A DNA stretch of 64,000 nt from Lederbergia panacisoli (GTDB taxonomy: Bacteria; Bacillota; Bacilli; Bacillales; Bacillaceae_C): positions 37,594-101,593 of the forward strand of contig NZ_JANJGU010000013.1 of NCBI RefSeq assembly GCF_024626525.1, in the 5' to 3' direction. Both the position numbers and the translations under genes were made by a program. Of this stretch, positions 55,626 to 64,000 are shown piece by piece (within the stretch, counting starts at the first letter, position 1; the number at the start of each line of letters is the position of its first letter). Below the pieces are notes generated by a model that saw only the letters and a list, made by a program, of their open reading frames with translations, searched no databases and was not told the origin of the DNA.

Positions 55626-56993
55626 TTACTGCATATTAGCTTCAATCGTTTTTTGCGACTGTTTTAATGCCTCTTCAGCCGTTTGTGTTTGCTGTCGAAT
55701 TACATTGTTTACTGTATTGGTATTTATTTCTGTTGCGACATCAGGAGTGTATTCCGTGATTTTAACCGGATTAATTTCATCTTTAACCTCTAACAATACA
55801 TCAAATATGTTGTCCCCGAAGTATTGATAGAACTTATTATCTGCTTTAACTTCATCACTTTCCCAAACATCCCAGCGAGGAGGATCAAAACCTAGAACTG
55901 TCCATAATTTGATATTGGCTTCTTTAGATAGTTTCGCGAAAGCTAAAAATTCTTTTGCAAGGTCAGGGTGCTTTGTTTGGTTTGTTACAACTGTACCTGT
56001 TCCACCCATACCAGCTGAACGTTTTCCGCCTGGTTCCCAAGCTGGCATTGGACGAACTGCAATTTTACCTTTAAGGTCTGGCATATACTCTATAAATCTA
56101 CCCATATACCACATCGGCATTGTAATAGCAGCCGCTCCACCCTCATTAAAATACGCATAAAATTCTTCAGCATGTGGTTGACCACCTGGGGTGATTTCAG
56201 CAATTTTATGCACATAAAGCATGTCATGTAAGAATTGAAGTGTGTCAATATTAGCTTGATTATCAAGCGTAAGTTTGCCATCCTTATCAAACCAATCCGA
56301 GTCACGTTGACTAATCATTGACCATAACGGAATATAGTCATCAGTCACAACGTTGTACATCATAGAATCTGTATTAGCGACTACTTTTTTACCAGCTTCT
56401 ACAAAATCATCCCAAGTTTTGATTGAATCAATATCGACACCAGCTGCATCCATAATTTCAGTATTATAATACATTACGGAAGCACCGACATGGGTTGGCA
56501 TACCATAATACTGACCGTCTTTACTGTAAATTTCAAAACGAGATTGAACGTAATTATCTATTTCAGGTTCGACAAATTGATTCATTGGCAGCAGTTGTGG
56601 TTCCCCTTGCAAATAGTTAGGGAAACGGCTAATTTCAATATCAACGATATCCGGGGCACCTGTGCCAGATTGCAAGGCTAGTAGTAAGTTGTTGTGCATT
56701 TGATCATAAGGGAAGGTTTCCGCCTTCAATTTTATGGGCCTGTCTGGATTCGCTTCATTCCAACGTGGAACTGCATCCTCAAAAAATTCCATGTGCAATG
56801 ATGCGAATGTCCAGAATGATAATTCAGTCGCATCCTCAACGTCATCTCCAATAACAATCGATTCTTCAGCGCCTTCAGAACCACCTGAACCACCTGAATC
56901 ACCTGATCCACTTGAACCTTCACCTGCGCAAGCTACTAATAACAAAGCCATTACTCCAAAAAACAATGCTAGCAGACTATTCTTTTTCATCAT
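55626..56993 (-). CDS. araN: Arabino-oligosaccharide-binding lipoprotein AraN
   Basis: About 455 residues from the ATG at 56993 (a second ATG follows at once; GGGGGGG just upstream). Lipobox LVAC, then a Gly/Ser-rich linker. Family-1 features include LSFWTFASLHMEFFEDAVPR and PDIVDIEISRFPNYL, and ligand-pocket aromatics (MPMWYMG). Order, size and the AraR-type promoter fit B. subtilis AraN, which binds arabinotriose-like oligomers. A longer open frame upstream runs through the promoter and is not coding. Confidence 0.9.
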   Translation of the reverse strand: MMKKNSLLALFFGVMALLLVACAGEGSSGSGDSGGSGGSEGAEESIVIGDDVEDATELSFWTFASLHMEFFEDAVPRWNEANPDRPIKLKAETFPYDQMHNNLLLALQSGTGAPDIVDIEISRFPNYLQGEPQLLPMNQFVEPEIDNYVQSRFEIYSKDGQYYGMPTHVGASVMYYNTEIMDAAGVDIDSIKTWDDFVEAGKKVVANTDSMMYNVVTDDYIPLWSMISQRDSDWFDKDGKLTLDNQANIDTLQFLHDMLYVHKIAEITPGGQPHAEEFYAYFNEGGAAAITMPMWYMGRFIEYMPDLKGKIAVRPMPAWEPGGKRSAGMGGTGTVVTNQTKHPDLAKEFLAFAKLSKEANIKLWTVLGFDPPRWDVWESDEVKADNKFYQYFGDNIFDVLLEVKDEINPVKITEYTPDVATEINTNTVNNVIRQQTQTAEEALKQSQKTIEANMQ

Positions 56994-57077
56994 TTCCCCC
57001 CCTATTTTTAAGCGACTGAAAGCACTTACATAATAATTTAAGGTTAACTCCTCCTCCTTTTCAGTTGTTTCTTCATC

Positions 57078-57093
57078 ATAAAGGTGTACAAGT
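57078..57093. promoter_or_regulatory. Possible second AraR-type half-operator
   Basis: On the minus strand ACTTGTACACCTTTAT shares its first eight bases with the araM operator. Its centre is about 34 bases from that of the main operator, roughly three helical turns, compatible with cooperative binding. Confidence 0.45.
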
Positions 57094-57111
57094 AGCAAAG
57101 ATGATATTATA

Positions 57112-57127
57112 ACCTGTACGAACATGT
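57112..57127. promoter_or_regulatory. AraR-type operator upstream of araN
   Basis: ACCTGTACGAACATGT differs by one base from the operator upstream of araM and overlaps the araN -10 in the same way. Confidence 0.82.
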
Positions 57128-57152
57128 TATCACTTGACGGAAATTCAGTCAA
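57124..57152 (-). promoter_or_regulatory. Sigma-A-like promoter of araN
   Basis: On the minus strand: -35 TTGACT, 17-base spacer, -10 TAACAT, the latter inside the AraR-type operator. The remaining gap to 57424 shows nothing further that I can support. Confidence 0.75.
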
Positions 57153-57424
57153 CTATTTATAGGTAATAATCAGGCAATTTAGATATAACTTATTTCGACA
57201 TTTTCAAACTTTTACTGCAGAAATCCAGGGTTAATATTATTTAATAATATTAGGAAAAAGAATTTAATAAATGAAAACTTATACGTAACAGTATACATTT
57301 CAAAATAAATAATAGATTGGTAGAAGTCTTTCAGGGAGTCTAATCATGTATCATTGCCCATACATAATAGGTAAATGCAAAGATGGAAGGCTAGGGCAAC
57401 CAAGGGGCATCAAAAAGTTTAATA

Positions 57425-57445
57425 AGGAAGGGGATATCCCTTCCT
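57425..57445 (-). terminator. Terminator after abfA
   Basis: AGGAAGGG / CCCTTCCT stem followed on the minus strand by TTATTAAACTTTTTG, ten bases beyond the abfA stop. It ends the araA-GH43-abf2-abfA unit. Confidence 0.75.
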
Positions 57446-57454
57446 CTGTAAAAT

Positions 57455-59005
<1,551 letters not shown>

Positions 59006-59266
59006 TTACGCCCCGAGCCATTTTGAACCGTGTGGATATGGACAAGTGCTTGCTTCGAGCTTTGCTCTATAATGAATGAGACTGCCGCTATGCATACAAG
59101 TTGTTCCATATTGTAGAGAAGGGCAGCTATTACACATGTTGAGACGTTTTTCAAATACTTCTTCTGAAACTATTTTTCTGCCTTCTTTTTCGGCGTCTTG
59201 TACCAATTCTTGCAGGATTTCCTGTGAAACTATGACATTATGAGTACAACCTTTACAAATACTCAT
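59006..59266 (-). CDS. Small cysteine-rich protein between two GH51 genes
   Basis: 86 residues with seven cysteines, including CKGC near the N-terminus, CNSCPS in the middle and CPYPHGSKW near the end; this suggests one or two metal sites. It resembles the short DUF6171-type proteins of Bacillales, though I am not certain of that family. It starts ten bases after the abf2 stop with no clear ribosome site, suggesting translational coupling. The function is unknown. Confidence 0.75.
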   Translation of the reverse strand: MSICKGCTHNVIVSQEILQELVQDAEKEGRKIVSEEVFEKRLNMCNSCPSLQYGTTCMHSGSLIHYRAKLEASTCPYPHGSKWLGA

Positions 59267-59276
59267 CAGTACTATC

Positions 59277-60764
59277 TTATTCTACTGCCAGGACAACGAC
59301 AGACATTGGTGGAAGTGTGATAGATAAGGATTGTTCTTCTTTTTTAACATTCGTAAATTCTGATGGTATTACATTTTCAGGCTGTTCGAATGTATTGTGA
59401 GCATTCATTTTATCAGCTGTTAATATACGTCCGCTTACAGTAGCGGATGATAAATCAATTCCGCGCAGATCGATGTCAATATCTGATTGACTTTGATGGT
59501 CGAGATTACATAGACTTATATGAATTTTTCCATTGGAATCTTTTGAAGCGGAAACCGTAACTTGCGGCAAAGTCTCTCCATCTAGTTCATAATTTTCAAA
59601 TGTTGAATCAACCGATAGCAAGGAAGCATCATGGTGAACTTTGAACATTTCAAATACATGGTATGTCGGCGTTAGCAGCATCTTCTCGCCTTCCGTTAAG
59701 ATCATCGCCTGCAATACGTTAATCGTTTGGGCAATGTTTGCCATTTGTACGCGGTCTGCATGCAAGTGGAAAATATTAAAATGGATTCCAGCTACAAGAG
59801 CATCACGAATTGTATTTTGTTGATAAAGGAATCCTGGGTTTGTACCTGGCTCTGGATCATACCATGTACCCCATTCGTCGATAATCAAGCCCACTCGTTT
59901 CGCCGGATCATACTTGTCCATAATAGTGCTATGATTCGTGATGAGTGTATCCATATGAAGTGCTTTCTTTAATGTTGTAAACCATTCACTTTCAGGGAAA
60001 TCAGTTGCAGATCCTTTCCCTGTCCAAAATTCACCCGGAATAGTGTAATAATGAAGGCTTAATCCATCCATCATCCAGTGGGCATTTTTCATTAACACTT
60101 CTGTCCAATTGTAGTCGGCAACATTGGCACCGCCTGCAATCTTATAAATGCGGTTATCTCCATAATTACGTACATACGTCTGATAACGACGGTATAAATC
60201 TGCATAATATTCTGGGCGCATATTACCGCCGCAGCCCCAGTTTTCATTTCCAACACCGAAATATTTTAATTTCCAAGGCTCTTCGCGGCCATTTTCTATT
60301 CGCCAGTTCGCCATCGGAGATTCTCCGTCAAATGTCATATATTCAACCCATTCAGACATTTCTTGTACGGTACCGCTTCCAACATTTCCGCAAATATAAG
60401 GTTCCGTTTCAAGCATTTCACAAAGCATCATGAACTCATGCGTTCCGAAGTGATTATTTTCTACAACACCGCCCCAGTGCGTATTGATCATACGTTTACG
60501 ATTTTCACGTGGACCAATACCATCTTTCCAATGATATTCATCTGCAAAGCAACCGCCAGGCCAACGTAAAACAGGAATGTTTAAATTTTTCAAAGCTTCA
60601 AGCACGTCTTCTCGTATTCCATTTGTATTCGGAATCGGTGAATCTTCTCCAACCCAGATCCCTTCATAAATTCCTCTTCCTAAATGTTCTGCAAAATGAC
60701 CGTAAATATTTTTGTTAATCGTAGCTTTTTCTACATCAGCGTTAATAATGACGTTGTTTCCCAT
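59277..60764 (-). CDS. abf2: GH51 alpha-L-arabinofuranosidase Abf2/XsaA type
   Basis: 495 residues, the length of B. subtilis Abf2 (Xsa). Acid/base Glu174 in GNENWG and nucleophile Glu297 in IDEWG; starts with [20 protein letters not shown] and has [19 protein letters not shown] precedes the ATG. Cytoplasmic. In the unit after araA and GH43. Together with AbfA it should cover debranching and exo-cleavage of arabino-oligosaccharides. Confidence 0.94.
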   Translation of the reverse strand: MGNNVIINADVEKATINKNIYGHFAEHLGRGIYEGIWVGEDSPIPNTNGIREDVLEALKNLNIPVLRWPGGCFADEYHWKDGIGPRENRKRMINTHWGGVVENNHFGTHEFMMLCEMLETEPYICGNVGSGTVQEMSEWVEYMTFDGESPMANWRIENGREEPWKLKYFGVGNENWGCGGNMRPEYYADLYRRYQTYVRNYGDNRIYKIAGGANVADYNWTEVLMKNAHWMMDGLSLHYYTIPGEFWTGKGSATDFPESEWFTTLKKALHMDTLITNHSTIMDKYDPAKRVGLIIDEWGTWYDPEPGTNPGFLYQQNTIRDALVAGIHFNIFHLHADRVQMANIAQTINVLQAMILTEGEKMLLTPTYHVFEMFKVHHDASLLSVDSTFENYELDGETLPQVTVSASKDSNGKIHISLCNLDHQSQSDIDIDLRGIDLSSATVSGRILTADKMNAHNTFEQPENVIPSEFTNVKKEEQSLSITLPPMSVVVLAVE

Positions 60765-60803
60765 TGATTTCTCCTTTTCGAAAACGTATTGTTTAATAGT
60801 ATT

Positions 60804-62369
60804 TCATTTCTTTGTGATCGTTTCATTCACACGGAAATAATCAAAATCAACGAATCCATCACTCGTTTTCGTTGCATAATTAAATAATGCAAATCGATAC
60901 CCCATAAAATGCGGGATTGTATATTTCATCTGCAAAGGGTTTCCAATCGAATGCCATTCTTCTTCATTCAGACTGTAATAGAAATAAGCCTGATCTATCA
61001 TATTTTTAAAATCAAAATCTACTTTTAAGTAGGTCCGATCACTATCAATGGGTATCGTTTCGACTTCTTGTTTTTCGTTGGAATTTCCTAAAACCATAAC
61101 GATATGATGTCCACCACAAGTAGTTTTCACACCAACAAACCCATAGTTTTCTTGTAATGCTGCGAGACCCGCAAAGTCCCCATCTTTCATATGGTTAATC
61201 TCTACAGCAACTTGCCCCGAGCACCCAGGCCCAAACGTTCTCTGGGTTAATATGTTTCTAGCATGAAGGATACTGCCGCTTAATCTTCCATTTTTAAGTC
61301 TTAAATAACCAGGTCGTTCCGTTAAGGACCAGTATGCGGGATCTGGATTATGATTCCACTGCCATACAAGCGGGAGTTTTAATCCTTGATCTTGTAAAAC
61401 TTCAATATTTTTTAGATATGAAGGATTACGATTTTCTATGGCTTGATCAAATTCATCAGATGATACAATATCTGGTATGACACTGTTTGCGGAAGCTTGT
61501 TTTATATCATGAACATTTTTATGGATCGGCCACCCATCTTGCCATTCAACAGGAACGATAAAAGGGGTTCGCCCTACCGCCCCACAATCCTGAAACAACA
61601 TCGCATGCCAATCCCCATTGACGGTATCGACAATTCCACCTTGTGCAATTCCAGCATCATCTAAAGCAATGCGTCCCTCATATTTCCCATCAATACTGTC
61701 TGATCGGAACATTAATTGCGTGCGCCCTTCTCCCTTTGGCCAAGTAATGAGGAAGACATAATATTGTCCATTTATCTTTTGAATGTGGGCTCCTTCAGCA
61801 GGCAACCCAATATTTGGCCCTGTAATCAAACTAGCATTCGGGATAATTACTTTATTAAGCCCACCTTCTTTTACCGCAGTGGCATCAGAAGTAAGCTCAA
61901 TTACCTTAATATCTCCACCTCCATAAATCATGTACACATGTCCCTTATCAAAAAGCAGGGACATGTCATGATATACGCCTGTAAGGGAGGACTTTTTCCA
62001 CTTTCCATTTTCAATATCATTCGTTTGAAAAATATAAGTTTGGTCAGCACTGAAGGACGCGACTGCTAAATAAAATGTACCGTTATGAAATCTGAGACTG
62101 CTCGCCCATGAGCCTTGTCCATATTCATTCTTTCCATAGTTAAGAAGTTGTTCATCATTTTCTTCCAAGATGTCGTATACGTAATTGACAATTTCCCATT
62201 GAATGAGGTCTTCGGATTTCATAATCGGAACACCAGGATTCATATGCATGGTTGTACTAGACATGTAATAAACATCGGCAACTCTAATGACATCTATATC
62301 CGGAACATCTGACCAGAGAATGGGATTTTCAACCTTTAATGCAAAACCTTGATAGCCTTGTTTTTCCAT
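60804..62369 (-). CDS. GH43 exo-acting glycosidase (xylosidase/arabinofuranosidase type)
   Basis: 521 residues without signal peptide. GH43 residues: a base Asp in NPILWSDVPDID, an Asp in YHDMSLLFD and acid Glu in LPAEGAH. The C-terminal 200 residues form the second beta-sandwich domain (HNPDPAYWSL, RPGYLRL, GDFAGLAALQ) found in intracellular GH43 beta-xylosidases and exo-arabinofuranosidases. Placed right after araA, so L-arabinose release is favoured over xylose. Confidence 0.9.
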   Translation of the reverse strand: MEKQGYQGFALKVENPILWSDVPDIDVIRVADVYYMSSTTMHMNPGVPIMKSEDLIQWEIVNYVYDILEENDEQLLNYGKNEYGQGSWASSLRFHNGTFYLAVASFSADQTYIFQTNDIENGKWKKSSLTGVYHDMSLLFDKGHVYMIYGGGDIKVIELTSDATAVKEGGLNKVIIPNASLITGPNIGLPAEGAHIQKINGQYYVFLITWPKGEGRTQLMFRSDSIDGKYEGRIALDDAGIAQGGIVDTVNGDWHAMLFQDCGAVGRTPFIVPVEWQDGWPIHKNVHDIKQASANSVIPDIVSSDEFDQAIENRNPSYLKNIEVLQDQGLKLPLVWQWNHNPDPAYWSLTERPGYLRLKNGRLSGSILHARNILTQRTFGPGCSGQVAVEINHMKDGDFAGLAALQENYGFVGVKTTCGGHHIVMVLGNSNEKQEVETIPIDSDRTYLKVDFDFKNMIDQAYFYYSLNEEEWHSIGNPLQMKYTIPHFMGYRFALFNYATKTSDGFVDFDYFRVNETITKK

Positions 62370-62399
62370 TGCAACAACCCTTTTCTATGCGAATTGTTA

Positions 62400-63884
62400 T
62401 TATTTATAGAGAAGTCCATTCCAACGAAGTTCATTTTCAAAGGCATAAGTCTTTGTCTCATTGTTAATTAATACAGATTCGATCCCTAGCAATGCGGCAA
62501 GATCTTTTAATTGCTCTGCCGTCACGATGTATGAGAAGCCTGAATGATGGGCTCCACCAGCCATAATCCAATTTTCAGCACCTTGGCTGAGTGATGGCTG
62601 TGGCTTCCAAAGAACACGAGCAACTGGGAGTTTTGGCATTTCTTTTTCTACTTTTACAGCGTCTACTTCATTGATTACAAGTCGGAAACGATGTCCTAAG
62701 TCGATGATCGATGCATTTAACGCTTGGCCGCTCGCTCCATTGAATACGATACGGGCAGGATCCTCCCTGTCGCCAATGCCCAGTGGATGAACTTCAATCG
62801 TCGGTTTTGTCTCCGCGATCGTTGGACATACTTCAAGCATATGAGAACCGAGGACCATTTCATTTCCAGGCTCAAAGTGGTACGTATAATCTTCCATAAA
62901 GGAAGTTCCTTTCCCGCCTGCTATGATTTTCATTAAGCGCACGAGGGCAGCCGTTTTCCAGTCACCTTCACCAGCAAAACCATAGCCTTGTTCCATTAAA
63001 CGCTGGACAGCAAGACCCGGAAGCTGCTTCATGCCATGCAGATCTTCGAACGTAGTCGTGAATGCTGTGTAGCCGCCCTCAACTAGAAATGCCTTTAAAG
63101 CGATTTCAATTTTTGCTTGATAGCGAATAGCATCTCGAATCTGACCATCTTGCTTTCCTTCTTCAACAATATTGTATTGATCTTCGTATTCCGTCATCAG
63201 TTCATCTACTTGTTGTTCTGTCACAGCGTTGATAAGCTGGACTAAATCACCAATTCCATAACCATTCACAGTCCAGCCTAGTTGAATTTGAGCTTCCACT
63301 TTGTCGCCTTCAGTAACGGCTACTTGGCGCATATTGTCCCCGAAACGAGCAACCTTTAAGTGTTGACTCTCATTAAAGGCGACTGCCGTTCCCATCCAAC
63401 CGCCAATACGTTTGCACACATCTTCGCTTTCCCAATGCCCCACAACGACTTTTCGAGTTACATTCATTCTCGAACCGATAAAACCATATTCACGGTCACC
63501 ATGAGCCGATTGATTCAAATTCATGAAATCCATATCGATGCTGTCCCAAGGAATGTCACGATTATATTGAGTATGTAAGTGGAGAAGTGGTTTTTTTAAT
63601 GCCTTCAATCCAGCAATCCACATTTTGGCTGGTGAAAAAGTGTGCATCCACGTAATGACACCTGCACAATTTTCATCCGCATTCGCCTCCAAAAACAACC
63701 TGCGAATCGCATCAGATTCCTTAACGACCGATTTAAAAACAACCTTATACGGAACAGACCCATCACTATCAATTCCAGCAGCTATTGTTTTCGAATGCTC
63801 CTCTACCTGCACGAGCACATCCTCCCCATAAAGCAACTGACTGCCGGTCACAAACCAAAACTCATAAGACCTCGTTTTCAACAT
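62400..63884 (-). CDS. araA: L-arabinose isomerase
   Basis: 494 residues from the ATG at 63884 (AAAGGGTGA upstream), close to B. subtilis AraA (496). FWFVTGSQLLYGEDVL at the N-terminus, MHTFSPAKMWI, LHTQYNRDIPW and GGAHHSGFSY near the end are characteristic. It converts L-arabinose to L-ribulose in the cytoplasm with a divalent metal. First gene visible in a unit with GH43, abf2, the Cys-rich protein and abfA. araB and araD are not in the window. No AraR site is visible in the 116 bases upstream. Confidence 0.97.
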   Translation of the reverse strand: MLKTRSYEFWFVTGSQLLYGEDVLVQVEEHSKTIAAGIDSDGSVPYKVVFKSVVKESDAIRRLFLEANADENCAGVITWMHTFSPAKMWIAGLKALKKPLLHLHTQYNRDIPWDSIDMDFMNLNQSAHGDREYGFIGSRMNVTRKVVVGHWESEDVCKRIGGWMGTAVAFNESQHLKVARFGDNMRQVAVTEGDKVEAQIQLGWTVNGYGIGDLVQLINAVTEQQVDELMTEYEDQYNIVEEGKQDGQIRDAIRYQAKIEIALKAFLVEGGYTAFTTTFEDLHGMKQLPGLAVQRLMEQGYGFAGEGDWKTAALVRLMKIIAGGKGTSFMEDYTYHFEPGNEMVLGSHMLEVCPTIAETKPTIEVHPLGIGDREDPARIVFNGASGQALNASIIDLGHRFRLVINEVDAVKVEKEMPKLPVARVLWKPQPSLSQGAENWIMAGGAHHSGFSYIVTAEQLKDLAALLGIESVLINNETKTYAFENELRWNGLLYK

Positions 63885-63909
63885 AAACTTCACCCTTTCT
63901 AATTTGTAA

Positions 63910-64000
63910 TTGTTTGAGTGCCAGGCACCGGAACAACTCTGAAACAATTCTATCTATTTGCAATTGCGGGAATTGATTGGGAGTTGTTTGAGTGCCTGGC
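63910..64000. repeat. GTGCC(A/T)GGC repeat upstream of araA
   Basis: TTGTTTGAGTGCCAGGC at 63910-63926 recurs as TTGTTTGAGTGCCTGGC at 63984-64000, cut by the window edge. The first copy sits in an inverted repeat with TTGTT/AACAA and GTGCC/GGCAC arms (63910-63936). It resembles short dispersed palindromes found between Bacillus genes. Confidence 0.55.

Noticed and set aside
56994..57152. N-terminal extension of the araN frame
   Set aside because: It crosses the promoter and AraR-type operator and would bury the lipoprotein signal peptide.

Overview
The window looks like part of a low-GC, endospore-forming Bacillaceae chromosome. Indicators are GGAGG-type ribosome binding sites with many TTG/GTG starts, AraR-type operators, a sigI-rsgI pair, and a YuzL-like small gene behind a sigma-G-like promoter. 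Nearly every gene lies on the minus strand; the exceptions are the small gene at 34161-34295 and the block 43320-46057. The content is almost entirely plant and microbial polysaccharide catabolism.

Layout. 1-7.1 kb: the end of a GH127 beta-L-arabinofuranosidase gene and araM behind an AraR-type promoter, then a zinc alcohol dehydrogenase, an orphan solute-binding lipoprotein and an MFS transporter. 7.8-15.5 kb: a fructan locus with a membrane-anchored GH32, a fructokinase, a cytosolic GH32 and an ABC importer. 15.8-20.5 kb: its probable sensor, made of a membrane-anchored binding protein, a YesN-like response regulator and a YesM-like kinase. 21-24.6 kb: a GH4 glycosidase, an AraC regulator and a CE7 esterase. 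24.7-28 kb: a MoxR/DUF58/DUF4129 trio. 28.1-28.5 kb: a 21-bp tandem array. 28.5-34 kb: a probable non-phosphorylating L-fucose operon (mutarotase, FAH hydrolase, two SDRs, enolase-type dehydratase, GH29 fucosidase). 34-36.8 kb: YuzL-like gene, VOC protein, PhyH dioxygenase, AraC regulator. 36.8-41.7 kb: an ABC importer and a GH4 gene broken by a frameshift inside a perfect palindrome. 41.9-43.1 kb: a 51-bp tandem array flanked by related hairpins. 43.2-46.1 kb: a SigI-like promoter, a secreted acidic protein, sigI and rsgI. 46.2-63.9 kb: the arabinan/arabinose regulon, with a secreted modular arabinanase, GH127, three GH51 enzymes, araNPQ, YesL, a small Cys-rich protein, GH43 and araA.

How it fits together. 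The secreted arabinanase would cut arabinan, AraNPQ would import arabino-oligosaccharides, intracellular GH51/GH43/GH127 enzymes would release L-arabinose, and AraA would start its catabolism (araB and araD are not in the window). AraR-type operators next to two sigma-A-like promoters of the same geometry, plus two cre-like sites, tie the blocks into one regulon with carbon catabolite control. Five solute-binding proteins and three permease pairs are present but no sugar-ABC ATPase, so a shared MsmX-type ATPase elsewhere is implied.

Most notable: the palindrome-associated frameshift in GH4, a 78-bp GH51 relic, the two tandem arrays, the SigI-linked acidic protein with an RsgI lacking the usual Asn-Pro, and the three-component fructan sensor.
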